Origin: Polytrichum commune
Lineage: Eukaryota > Streptophyta > Polytrichopsida > Polytrichales > Polytrichaceae
Assembly: GCA_950295325.1 (NCBI GenBank)
Contig: OX485803.1
Span: 40,069,554 to 40,133,553 of the forward strand
Length of the DNA stretch: 64,000 nucleotides
Direction: 5' to 3'
The notes under the pieces are model-generated. The model ran no database searches. It was not told where the DNA came from and worked only from the letters and a program-made list of their open reading frames with translations. The position numbers and the translations under genes are program-made. Shown piece by piece: positions 11,631 through 22,037 of the stretch. Numbering within the stretch: position 1 is the stretch's first letter; each line of letters starts with the position of its first letter.

Positions 11631-12596
11631 ATGGTTAACAATGACTACACTATAAAATCTGCTACACGATACACGAGGATGAAGGCGTATGGAAACCACT
11701 TCCGCATGGAGGACCAACAATCCATGACGCTCAAAAATTACGACAGTGGTGTTGCCTCTGTGTTTCATATGCCTTCAGTGGGTTTGGAGGAGGTGACATT
11801 GAACTATGTGGGAGTACTAAAGAATATATTGAAATTGAACTATGGGCCTCTTCGTACACCTGTCATACTTTTTAGGTGTGAGTGGATGAAGCAATATGAC
11901 AACCGTGGCAACCCTAGGTATGTAAGAGACGAGGCTGGATTATGGTCGTGAATTTCCCACGGGTAGATCACTCCATTGTCAAGTTGAACACCACGTGCGA
12001 CCAAAAAAAATCTTCTTTTGGTAAGTTGCACCACCAAAATGGGTCAAAATTTTATCAATTTTTTTTCATGAGTAGATATACACAGTACCTATGACATAGT
12101 CAAAAGTGGTAACTAAATTTGATGATTTGTTTTTTTCATAAAACATACCATTTCTAACTAGAATGACACATAATTGAACTAAAAAAATTACTAAAAAAAA
12201 CAAAAATGACTAAAAATTTCAAAAAAGTATACAAAAGATACTATCAATGGTTATGTATATGTAGAAAAAATATCATAAATTTTAAAATTATATATGGCAT
12301 GTAATATAGGGGTAGCAAACTTTGTCCGCACATGGTGTCAACTGGACAATGAAGTGACCTCCCCGTGGAATTTCCACCACAAGGTTCCAAAGATGTTGGA
12401 ACCGTTCATATTTCCGAGCCAAGCAACACATGTATTTTGGTCAGATGAAGTGCGGAAACCGGGGTGGAAAGTAGTCTTGGTGAAGGAGGCACGCTCCCAA
12501 AGACATCAACAGAGCATAACAGATGTCTTCATGACCACCACCGAAGAAGCGGATGGCATGCAGTTGGCGAACCATATACCTCCCCGCCCAACATAA
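11631..12596 (+). pseudogene. DUF4216-domain CACTA protein, broken
   Basis: Residues encoded at 11631-11951 (…LNYVGVLKNILKLNYGPLRTPVILFRCEW…) and at 12369-12590 (…NFHHKVPKMLEPFIFPSQAT, VFWSDEVRKPGWKVVL…) are the two halves of a DUF4216 domain. This domain is usually found at the C terminus of proteins encoded by plant CACTA elements. A 410-bp MITE separates the halves. Joining them across the 8-bp duplication still leaves a frame change just before the insertion, consistent with one lost base near 11938-11944. The gene was therefore disabled at least twice. No start upstream is credible because a stop directly precedes 11631. Function of DUF4216 is unknown. Confidence 0.75.
11958..12367 (+). 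mobile_element. MITE family B (hAT-like), complete
   Basis: A 410-bp AT-rich element. The left end CACGGGTAGATCACTCCATT is the imperfect inverse of the right end ...AATGAAGTGACCTCCCCGTG, with about 40 bp of inverted similarity. It is flanked by the exact 8-bp duplication GAATTTCC (11950-11957 and 12368-12375). It is inserted in the DUF4216 remnant, so it is younger than the CACTA element. The window's first 178 bases are a second copy. Confidence 0.85.
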
Positions 12597-13358
12597 CGTC
12601 ATTGGTGGGAGCCACAGAACTATCATATTCCGATAACTCCTTAGCACTAGCTAAATTTTAGGTGTTTGTCCTTACAAAAGCCTAGCTGGGCTTACAAATG
12701 TCCTTAGTGGGTTGTACTCAACAATACTATGACTAAACAACAACTCCACTATGACTTACACGTACAGGTCATTGAGTACGTGGCATGAAAAATGAAATGA
12801 TTTGTGCATGCCCGGTGCCCGCCATTGAACTTATGATTTCAGACCTCCATCATATGTGCACCTTGGCAATGAATATCTTCCATATACGTCAATACATGTA
12901 TTAAGCTTATGTCATCGATGACACGGCATGCCACCTCATCTTGTTGACACATGTTTAGTGACCAATATGTTGTGTTTGCCACCATTATATTGTATCTCAC
13001 ATGTGTACTCATCCTTTGTTGTGGGCATAGTCGTACTTACAATGTATTGGAGAGTCATAGTTAAGTATGGGTTGGTCAAGGGCAACACATAAATGATTGC
13101 ACATTTGCTACGTCAGAATTGTCTTGGCACGTCACACCGGCATGGATGAATTGGACGATGAATAACTAACCATAAATCAATATTTGGGGTTGTCGCTTGC
13201 ACATTTCATTCATGAGTCATTTCAGTTTCTGAACAATGACTGAACGTTTATACACGTCATCCCAAATTCAGCAGGCATGTGAGTCAATCATTTACTGAGT
13301 TCTTTAGGACACGTAGTCATTGATACCATGGTTGGAATGGACAAGGTTTGTTGTAGTG

Positions 13359-13899
13359 CAACCCTATTAAAATTCTAATACCCAATAGATTGCCGATGGG
13401 GCCTTGATTGGGAATATGTGCCTCTATTATGTATGTTTTTTCTTTTCCTTTTTCATTTTGTTAGTTCAATCAAAGTGGCGCTCACCATCATAATATAAAT
13501 CCATTATTTGATATTACTCGGATAAAATGTCACATTCATCCATTTCTAATAACATGCATTTGGCAATTTCATGCATTCAAACAATTTAAAATGAAAAAAC
13601 TAACAAAGAACAATAGTTTTTTTTTTAAATAAAAATAAAATATGACACTCATTTTTTGAGGATTGAGATCATCACCTAACAAAATTTCACCAAATCAATG
13701 TACCCTAATACCAAGTGACACGAACAACAAATGGCCAACCACATTGCGATTAACATAGCAAACATTCACGATGGTTGAATGAGACTCAAATCATGTTGAT
13801 TGTTGATTCGGTGGTTAAGTGGTGAACCTTGGGTGAGACTCTTAATATTTTGGAATCATTAAATATCTTGCTCATAAATGTAGGGTGAAATTGGTCACC
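13359..13899. other. Intergenic, nothing recognised
   Basis: AT-rich spacer between the CACTA element and a MITE. It holds poly-A and poly-T tracts and no gene. Confidence 0.6.
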
Positions 13900-14241
13900 C
13901 TCAGGGGGGGGGGGGCAGTGTGTTAAAAAGTTAAGGATATAGGTGCAAACAACCACTATTTTATAAGGGGGTATTACTTTCTTTCTTTTTTTTCTTTTTT
14001 TCACATGCTATCATTATGTAATTTTCTACTTTGGGTTAATAGAAAAATGACTTGCATTACTTATAATTCCAAATTACCTATTATTCCATACCCTATAGTA
14101 CTTTAGAGATGTCCAGTGCCATTTTTGATACCCTATATTACTCTTAAGTCCATTTATAAATTTTTGCCCCCATGTTTTTAAAATACCCTATCATTTGTTC
14201 ACATGTATATTGCTACTTCAACCAATGACTACCCTCCCGGG
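13900..14241 (+). mobile_element. MITE family A (hAT-like), complete, copy 2
   Basis: A 342-bp copy of the element at 640-977, starting CTCAGGGGG and ending ACCCTCCCGGG. It is flanked by the exact 8-bp duplication TGGTCACC (13892-13899 and 14242-14249). The internal sequence TTAAAAAGTTAAGGATATAG is identical in both copies. The two copies together define termini of about CTCGGGGG. Confidence 0.85.
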
Positions 14242-14249
14242 TGGTCACC

Positions 14250-15301
14250 AGTAAATTGCTCTCTCTTATTTGTGGTTCTTGTCCATGGATGCGAATTTGC
14301 AAAGCCGTTTCCGGTAACTTAAGCAATTTTGTGTAAGTGTAGTACATGTGTGATACTAAGGTACGTGAGGCTAATGTGGACGCTTCGAATCCAACTTTGG
14401 GGAATCATCCAGCTCATGGATTTGAGCATTAGAAGCTTGAGCATGTTAGCAATTGCGAATCAAGATCAAAGAATTAGAAATCGTTGAAATCGGAGTTGAG
14501 GAAGGTGATGATCTAGGCTCTGGAATCAAAGATTGACTACTCCCCAATGCGGTGTTATAGGGGGAACTTTGTTATTGTTCAATGTTGTGTAAGTGGACAA
14601 CATCATTAGCTGATTCTACATGGGTCATTTGCCAATGAACACCAAGTTGAATGAATGCCAATATTGGTTGTGTACGTCGTGTCTCTAAAGTGGTCACATG
14701 TAAGATAAAATGTTGCCGAATTATTTTATCATAGTAGAATACCCACAATATAAGTTGGTCAGCATCTCACAACCACCTATTGCCCCCTAAATTTTCCAAG
14801 TTGCCGCCTCCTAATTTGCCCACCTCTAGCACAAACATCAAGCATGTCGTAGCTTAGTCGACATAACTCCTCATTATGGAGGATGGAGTGTGTAGTTTGA
14901 GTTTTGCGAAGGTGACTAACCCAAATATCATCAATGCAGTGGCTAAATTACCATGTATTCCTCATCCACCGAACTATAGCAACTATAACAACAATCAAGA
15001 GAAAAAAAAATAGGTGTTCAATTAAGGAAGCTAACTAAATTAGCCTCATCTACCTTAGAGTGAATTTTCAATGTTTGGAAATTGATATCACAACATTTAA
15101 CCAAAAGCATCAAATTATTTAGCCATATGGGTCGGTTCCTTGACCCTAGAGTATGTCAATTATATTCTATGGGAGCCCCAACCAAAGTAAGAATATCCAT
15201 TTACTATTCATACATTTAGGTTGACATTTGGAAATTTGGGTGGAGTTATACTCCCGGCATTATTCACAGGGATCATTGTTCATCCTTGCATTATTTAGAG
15301 G
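14250..15301. other. Intergenic, no gene seen
   Basis: Non-coding, AT-rich, with no repeat family recognised. Confidence 0.55.
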
Positions 15302-15507
15302 AAACAATGTTCCATAACATTATTAAGCAATGTGTGTTCGTTCGTATGGGCCCTGAGAATATAACCATGGGATGCCCAACCTAGAGCAAGGAGACTCAAA
15401 TTAAGACTCCTTGCACTAGGTTGGGCCAACACATAATTATGTTCTCAGGGCCCACATGAACGAATGCACACTACTTCATGATGTTATGTCATCCCAATAT
15501 TGTTGAA
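15302..15507. repeat. Long fold-back hairpin (about 90-bp arms, 13-nt loop)
   Basis: The sequence from about 15302 to 15393 is the imperfect reverse complement of 15407-15507. The apex pairs CAAGGAG (15387-15393) with CTCCTTG (15407-15413). Lower blocks include GGGCCCTGAGAA / TTCTCAGGGCCC and CATAACAT / ATGTTATG. Mismatches and small bulges are scattered along the arms. It may be a fold-back MITE or a microRNA or siRNA precursor. No flanking duplication was found. Confidence 0.8.
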
Positions 15508-15900
15508 ACCACTTTCACAAAGAGTTATCTGTAAAGTAAAGGAGATGAAACCATGGGTATAGTCCCAAACCTTGAGTTTATCATAAATAACAGAAAGTCA
15601 CCCAAGTTTTCTTAATCCTTAAATTACCATACATATAGAGTGTGTTGGGCTATTAAAAACCAGCTTTCTAGCTTGTTCTACTTGGATGGGTGGGCCAAGC
15701 TAGCCTTGTATAGGTCAATCCAGGATTCAAGATGACGGGTTCCATATGCATACTCTATTCTAGATCATTTTAGATTCTTTCAAAGTTTGAAAGGTGACAA
15801 AAAGAAGTCCCAAAATTTGCACACAACTTTCAAAATATGCTACAAAGTACGACAAGCTAACGATCTATCAATAAAAAACTTTCTCAAAGAAGGATCGAAC

Positions 15901-16126
15901 CAGTGGTCGGGAAGATTTTTGGGCATAATCGGTTGAGATCCTAGTGTTTGCAAGTCCAACCAGTCACATGTTGACATTCTCTGGTTTTCCTTTATTAAAA
16001 TGGGGTATAATCTATGAACTCCTCCAAAATGATCGGTAATTTGCTTGAAGTCTTGAACTTCAACCAGCTATTTCTCAAACTCAACCAGTTCATCTATAAC
16101 TAACCGCTGGTTCTCTCCGATCATTG
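15901..16126 (-). mobile_element. MITE family C (hAT-like), complete, minus orientation
   Basis: Exactly 226 bp, the same length as the copy at 33744-33969. Termini are CAGTGGTCGGGAAGA and TCTCTCCGATCATTG. The flanks are GATCGAAC (15893-15900) and GATTGAAC (16127-16134), an 8-bp duplication with one difference. It is non-coding. Confidence 0.8.
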
Positions 16127-16328
16127 GATTGAACCCACGATTTCATCCCTCTTTGATTTTCTTTTATTAAATTGGGGTATAATCTATGAATTTCTCCAAA
16201 ATGATCACTAATTTGCTTGAAGTCTTGAACTTCAACCAATTATTTCTCAAACTCAACCAATTCATCTGTAACTAACCGCTGGTTCTCCCCGATCATTGGA
16301 TCAAACCCACGATTTCATCCCTCTTTGA
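15985..16328 (-). repeat. 172-bp tandem duplication covering part of a family C MITE
   Basis: The block TTTATTAAAATGGGGTATAA at 15991 recurs as TTTATTAAATTGGGGTATAA at 16163 (period 172). The duplicated unit holds the distal part of the MITE plus its flank CCCACGATTTCATCCCTCTTTGA, so the duplication happened after the MITE inserted. Confidence 0.8.
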
Positions 16329-16737
16329 GGAGCCTTACAGATAATTCTAATATGTTAGGATTTTTTTGGTTTGTAACTTTGTACTCATAAACTATCCATT
16401 AGAGGGCTCTATAATAGTTCATTGAACACAATAAAAGAAAAAGTATGATTGTTCTCATGATCAGCAAACAATGATGGCTTAGAGTGTGTTAATTAACCTT
16501 CATGCTGCTTAAAAGTTATCCCATTAAGGTTAAATAAAGACCGGCCACTTTGAAAGGGAGTTGAGGTTGACCACCCAATTGTAGAACACATGTGCATATG
16601 GGACACTCTAGACGTGAAATATTGGACAAAATGCTCTTTGTTTGCACTAATGTTTTTTTAGTGAAAAGTTGAAAAGGGAAAAATAGTCTTGTCCACACTA
16701 ATTATCATATATGTGTATTTTTTTGGAGTTGGAGAGA
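16329..16737. other. Intergenic, nothing recognised
   Basis: Short AT-rich spacer up to the pogo-like element. No gene. Confidence 0.55.
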
Positions 16738-18144
16738 TACAACCCGAACTTTATAAGTGTTACCCCTATACGCGTTATAATTTCATATGTGTTAAGAAAA
16801 CTCTATTCCCTTACAAAAACACAATTGGTACGACCAGTGAGTGTTATGTGTTAAGTGTTATAACATGCTCTACTTCTTTTTTTTGTTAATTGCACCTTTA
16901 TAAGTGTTAATTTTGAGAAAATCAAGGTAATAATATATGAGAGCATACATTTTAAACATGTAATCACATTTATCCCATATGCTTTGAAGCCGCGGGCCTT
17001 TATGTTTAGGAACATTCGCTATCCGGAGAATTTGGGTATTAAGTGGGCTGCTAACAAGAAGGCTTGGATGACTATGGTCATTTTTGAGTAGTTTATACTA
17101 GATTTTGAGAGGAGGATGGTGTTGACACAAAAAGAGAAGGTGCTTTTGCTCCTACAAAATTTCTCTGGTCATCAAGTGCCAAATGTAGGTTCATGTTTGA
17201 GGCTCACACGATTAGAATTTCTACCTCTGAACACCACAACTTGTTTTCAACCCATGAATGCAGGCACTATTGCATCTTTCAAGGCACAATACCAAAAGTT
17301 GGTGATTCAATATCAAATGGATTGTTTTAGTGCAAACAAGGTGTTTGCAATTGATATATATCAAACTGTTGTTATGGTTGAGCGGGCATGGCGTGTAGGA
17401 GTTACCACATCGACAATTCAAAATTGTTGGAGGCACACGGATGTTCTTTCGATCTTTATTGAGAGGGAGATAGAGGAAGCTAGACACTTGGTAGAGGTTG
17501 ATGAAGTTGCTACTCTACGTCATCAACTGACATTGTTGTCATTTGATAGTGAGGTGGGTGACATGATGAATGCTCATGAATACCTCAATTATGAGATGGA
17601 GTTTAATTTAAACAACCCCTATGAACCTACCGATGAGGAGTTTTTGGATATGTATTCCTCAGAACATCAAGAAATTGATGTTGATGAGGTTATGGTTGAT
17701 GTGGTAGAAGAAGTTGTAGGATTGAGTGTTGCTGAGCGTTCTCTAGAGACTTTGAAGAAATAATTTGAACAAAGACCAAATGATGCCCTATTACACATCA
17801 GGAGCATTCAAGGACTTCATAAGGAAGTTTCTCCTCATCATTTGGAAGCTTCTCGTCAGACTACTATAGACTCTTTCTTACGGTTAGTTTAGTTGAACAA
17901 TCTCGTCAAGTTACTACTATATAGATTATTTCTTTCAATTAGTTTAGTTGAATTATGTATTATCATTTGTACTTTCATTTTTTTTACAAAACGTTATGTT
18001 CTTCATTTTTGGAAATTTTAAGTGTTATTTCTATAAATGTTATTAATCATCAATATGAATTCTATAAGTGTTTCTTGTTATAATTCTATATATGTTATTT
18101 TTTTGCTACTCCCGACCTATAACATTTATAGAGTCCTGACTATA
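16738..18144 (+). mobile_element. Pogo/Tigger-like DNA transposon, internally deleted
   Basis: The left end (TACAACCCGAACTTTATAAG from 16738) and the right end (CTTATAGAGTCC-like, as AACATTTATAGAGTCCTGAC to 18144) are weak inverted copies with TA at the borders. Further ATAAGTGTTA words recur inside both ends. Between them is a truncated transposase (16985-17763). At 1.4 kb the element is shorter than a full pogo-like element, because the DNA-binding N-terminal half is absent. Borders are approximate. Confidence 0.6.
16985..17763 (+). pseudogene. Pogo-like DDE transposase, C-terminal half, inactive
   Basis: The frame reads KPRAFMFRNIRYPENLGIKW, then an in-frame stop at 17088-17090, then DFERRMVLTQKEKVLLLLQN, PLNTTTCFQPMNAGTIASFK, and AWRVGVTTSTIQNCWRHTDV. 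This order is characteristic of the DDE_1 (Tigger/pogo, centromere-protein-B-like) superfamily. The second catalytic aspartate (LLLDN in active enzymes) is a glutamine here (LLLQN), so the protein would be inactive even without the stop. The helix-turn-helix half and first aspartate are missing. The last 50 residues are acidic, which is usual for these proteins. Confidence 0.8.
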
Positions 18145-20717
18145 CTTCATTAAGTGGGCAGATCCTAGATTAATCATTATGATTGGTCAAAGTTGATGCT
18201 CTCTTTGAAATGTTCTCAATTTGTCTTACATTACCAGTATAATTCACCAAAGTGGTGTTAATTTATACTTAATGCTACACATGATTAGAGTCTTTAATCT
18301 TGGCTTCCTTAGGGCTGGTTCATAAGGGTCCTAGGTCATGGGTCTTGAGCCCCAAGTCCCACTCATATCAACAAGGTCCAACATGGAGGCAAAGTCCTAC
18401 CTTTTGAGCCTCAAGAAACAATTAAATATGGTTCATGTTCATTAAAATCAAATATTGATTATTGTATCCAAAACGTTCTTAAGACTTGTGTTGAGAGTTA
18501 GGTCTAGATTATTTCTTTGATCCAACTCTCAATAAAAAGGCCTCACCTCCAAAACTGTTACCGTGTAGGCATTCATGTAATACTTGGGACTCAATTGTTG
18601 CCACTTTAATCCCTAATCTCCTATGCGACTATACTCTAGTTGTGAACAATTTGCTCTACCCCTTTGCATGACACCAATTCAAATGGTTTCTAGACTCTTT
18701 CAATTATTTTTCTTGTTGATGTTCAAGCTTGCTGTGTCATGCCACATGGATATATGTGAATAGGCTCTCAACTGGTTTATAATGGAACTACTCCACAAAT
18801 GCATGCTTGACATTTGCCACCTCTGTAGTTTAAGAGCAACATATCCTAAACCTATTTTTTTGTTGATCCCTATGTGCAAGTGATTTCCAGTTGATTTAAA
18901 AATTTGCATGACACTCAAATGGAACATATCCTAAACATCCACCGTTGGAATTTTTAGTTGAACATGTGTTGGTGGGTGTAAATCCATGTGGACGGTGTGC
19001 AATTGTGACACCGCTGCCTCAAATTGTAAAGCTTCCCCCAAAAACTCACAAAATAATGGTTTCAAGATTTGTGAGCCAATTTGAGTAGGCATGTTGCCCC
19101 TTTTTGTGAATGAGAGTAATTTTTTTCATTTAGATATGATTTGAGTGGAGGTTCAATGAAAAAAGCCAACCCCAAATTAGTATCTAAATTTTTGCCCCTC
19201 AAGACCACTAGTGACATTCCTATTATAATCTCCTCCATAACAAAACGTTAACATTTAAATTTTTGACTATGAGTAGTCACCTCTAAGTTGCAAACATCTA
19301 TATGATTGGATTTGTCAAAAAACTTTAGATCTTGAGCTATGGTCGCTAAAATTGAGGTCACATTTTCCAGGCAGATTTGAGGGAAATTGGGCATGGGAAG
19401 TTAGGGGTTAAGGATGAAATATAAGTGTCGCTTTAAGGCTGATGTTAGTTCTAGGCATACATACCCTTTCCTTCCACGAGATGCCACACTCCCATACGCG
19501 TAAAACACTGGGTATCTCCTTTCTAGAGATATGAACCACTTGTGATAAAGGAGCATTTTTTTTTGGGGGGGGGGGGCTATAAAGTAATGGATCTATTCAA
19601 GGGATATTCACATGTTTGATAAATATTCTTGGAGTGCATGTAACATATTTGCAAAAGAAGTTCTAAAACCTTGAAATTTTTAAAAGTTTTATAAATTTTA
19701 ATTTGAGACAGTATGCGAGATCCTAATTTTTATTGCACCTCATTTTCTACTAGAATGCCGAGGACCCTCACCTGGTGTAGGGACCCACAATTGCTTTCCA
19801 TAACAAAAGATGACACCTCAAACAACAACAATTATGCCTTAATGGCTCAACCTCAAGTGGGTGGGTCATTTTCATGTTCAAAACCATGTGTGAAAAAAAG
19901 GATACTAACATGGGGCAGTTAAATTTCTTTTTGACATTTTTGAGCACCCTTACATGTTAAGATAATATGGTTTTCCCTCTTTTTTGGTTACTCTAGGTAA
20001 GTGCTATTCACATTTTCCTACATGTAGTATTTATAAAAAAATTCTCTTGTTTTTCCTATTGAAATTGGTGCAAAGAAAAGCATGATGCACACTTAGGCAT
20101 TTCCTTACACTCACAAATATAATAACAACTACAAGAACAACACAACCAAGAAGAAACCAACAAGACAATAAGATCAAACATGGACATAATCTCATTATTT
20201 AAAAGAAAAAAGTGGACACTATCCCATTGCAAATTCCATATTGCAATTCCAACAAATACGAACTCTAGCTTTATTACAAAAGCCAAAATTTTACATGGCA
20301 CAATATTGTACATGCTTACACATATTGGCAATCATGAAACCCTTGTGACAACAAATCAAGCAATACAATCCCTCGCCCTAGCCCCTTCTGCAGTCAAGCC
20401 CATAATTTGCAAAAGGCCTTGAGGCTTGGGCTTCACCTAATACATCAACATTTGTAGCTAAAATCTTGACAATGTATCATCTTTTCATTTGCTTCAATCA
20501 AGAAAGATTTGACAAAATTTTGATGTATTAGGGGCGCAAAAGATGGGGGTCCATTGTCCAAGAACATAGAACCAATTTGAAGTCATTTGAGGGCATGGCA
20601 AACTAAACCCTTGAACTGGACCCTCCCTCATCAGCTTTCCTTTGAGACTCATTTCTTGGTTCGGACCATTAGTGTTTCCCTCCCAAATGATGCCATACAC
20701 GAGACACCAACAAAAAT
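18145..20717. other. Intergenic, no gene seen
   Basis: Non-coding AT-rich DNA. A G run follows a T run at about 19557-19576. No repeat family could be matched within the window. Confidence 0.55.
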
Positions 20718-20913
20718 GGAGAACGACCGCTAGGTTCAGATGAACCAGTTGAGTTTGAGAAATAACCGGTTGAAGTTCGAGACTTCAAGGTAATTACCAA
20801 TCATTTTAAAAGAATCTATGAAACATTATTTCAAACCGAAAACTCACAACATGTAACCAATTGGACTTGGAAACACTTAGATTTTGATCGATTATGCCCA
20901 AAATTATCCCTGG
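20718..20913 (+). mobile_element. MITE family C, decayed copy
   Basis: Matches the family C body in order (TTCAGATGAACCAGTTGAGT, GGTTGAAGTTCGAGACTTCA, ACATGTAACCAATTGGACTT, GATTATGCCCAAAA). The left end is degraded and the right end has become ATTATCCCTGGA. It lies upstream of the ELIP promoter region. Confidence 0.65.
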
Positions 20914-21119
20914 ACATTGAAAGACATCTCACTTTTGCCTTTTCATGGTCTTGGACCCTCAATGAAAGGCCTTTTGTCTAATTTACCCCTCTTGGCCAAT
21001 AGGATTGCTCCATTTTGTTGGACCCCATGTAAAGCGCTCCTTGGCAATGGCAGTGGCATGTGGTTGGCTGTGCGCCCCATATCACATCGGCCGTTCAACC
21101 TTTTCGGCAGTTCTCAAAT

Positions 21120-21268
21120 CGACGGCGGAAAACGATTCGACGAGGCGAGAGAAGGGAAGTACTAAATCTCAGATCGACGGCGGGTAACGATTCGACGAGG
21201 CGAGAGAAGGGAAGTAAAGTTCTCGAATCGACGGTGGGGAAAGATTCGACGAGGCCATGGGAAAGGAC
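21120..21268 (+). repeat. Three-copy 54-55-bp GC-rich repeat upstream of ELIP
   Basis: Units start at 21120, 21175 and 21229 with CGACGGCGG or CGACGGTGG and contain GATTCGACGAGGCGAGAGAA. The block lies about 0.8 kb upstream of the ELIP start, in a local GC-rich island. It could be part of the promoter or of an upstream 5' exon; position alone does not decide. Confidence 0.8.
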
Positions 21269-22037
21269 AGCAAAAGCAAAACGAGACCAAATGTCGGAGT
21301 CGGGTTCCTCGGCCACGTCTCCCGCCCCAGCTCGCGCTCCCTCTCATGCACGACACTGCATTTGGGAAACTTCTCCACCTGTCTAGAACGTTCATGAATC
21401 ATCGCCACCCTCACATCTGTATATAACGACTATGGCAACTCTTCCAGTCCATAGCCATCACACGGCAATAACCGCACAACTGCGTCGAGTTGCGTACACT
21501 GTTTGCATATTTCAGAATTAGCAGTTACTGCAGTTTACAGCTTCGTAGTGCAGCCAATTTTGCGCAGACGGGTCGAGTATAGGACTTTGCTATCACACGT
21601 TTTGGTCGGGTAAGATGTGATTCTGGCGTTCTGTTACACATTCTAGAGAAAGCAGTTTCTGTCGTGTGAATAACAGCTGCATTGCGCTGAACATTTCTTG
21701 TTGCGGTGCGATATTGTTTCTAGAAATATTGTAGATAGGAGGTAATGTATAAGTCTAGTGCGGATAGGTTTCGTTGTTGACTTTATCAATGGCATAAAGA
21801 TGTTTCACGCTATGCATTACTACCTTACCCTTAACATTCTTGTTTCGGTACTCTCGACAGATTACTGTACAGAAATTTTATTTTGACAGGTTGTAGAAAG
21901 TCCTAGGTAGTGTATGAGTGTGTAGGTAAGTTCAATTGTTGAGTTTATCTGTGGTACACGTACAGGTGTCTAACGCTACAGTTGTAAATTTTGCAGACGA
22001 ATTGTGTGCTCTTTTCAGAGTTTGAGTTAGGTGAACG
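21269..22037 (+). promoter_or_regulatory. Probable promoter and 5' UTR region of the ELIP gene
   Basis: GC content is higher than in the surrounding transposon-rich DNA at first (CACGTCTCCCGCCCC near 21315), then it becomes T-rich toward the start codon. It contains ACGT cores (CCACGTCTC, ACACGTTTTG) of the type bound by bZIP light regulators. No TATA box could be fixed with confidence. The assignment rests on position. Confidence 0.4.

Larger units (their letters stand above)
10751..13358 (+). mobile_element. CACTA (En/Spm-type) transposon, non-autonomous, with nested MITE
   Basis: The left terminus CACTACAACAAAATCG (from 10751) is matched by the right terminus ...GTTTGTTGTAGTG (ending 13358). 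The element is flanked by the 3-bp duplication CAA (10748-10750 and 13359-13361). The first 120 bp carry repeated ACGACT / AGTCGT words typical of subterminal binding sites. A 43-bp tandem repeat follows at 10977-11148. The only recognisable coding remnant is a DUF4216 domain (11631-12596). No TnpD transposase was found in the 2.6 kb, so the element would depend on another copy. Confidence 0.85.

Noticed and set aside
15901-16330. Family C repeat read as a SINE because of GGTTCAATCC-like words beside it
   Set aside because: The B-box-like words lie in the 8-bp duplicated flank; termini are inverted repeats and the length is constant at 226 bp, so a MITE fits better.
19557-19580. T-run followed by G-run as a third family A MITE end
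   Set aside because: Sequence after the G run (CTATAAAGTAATGG) does not match the family A interior, and no partner end was found.
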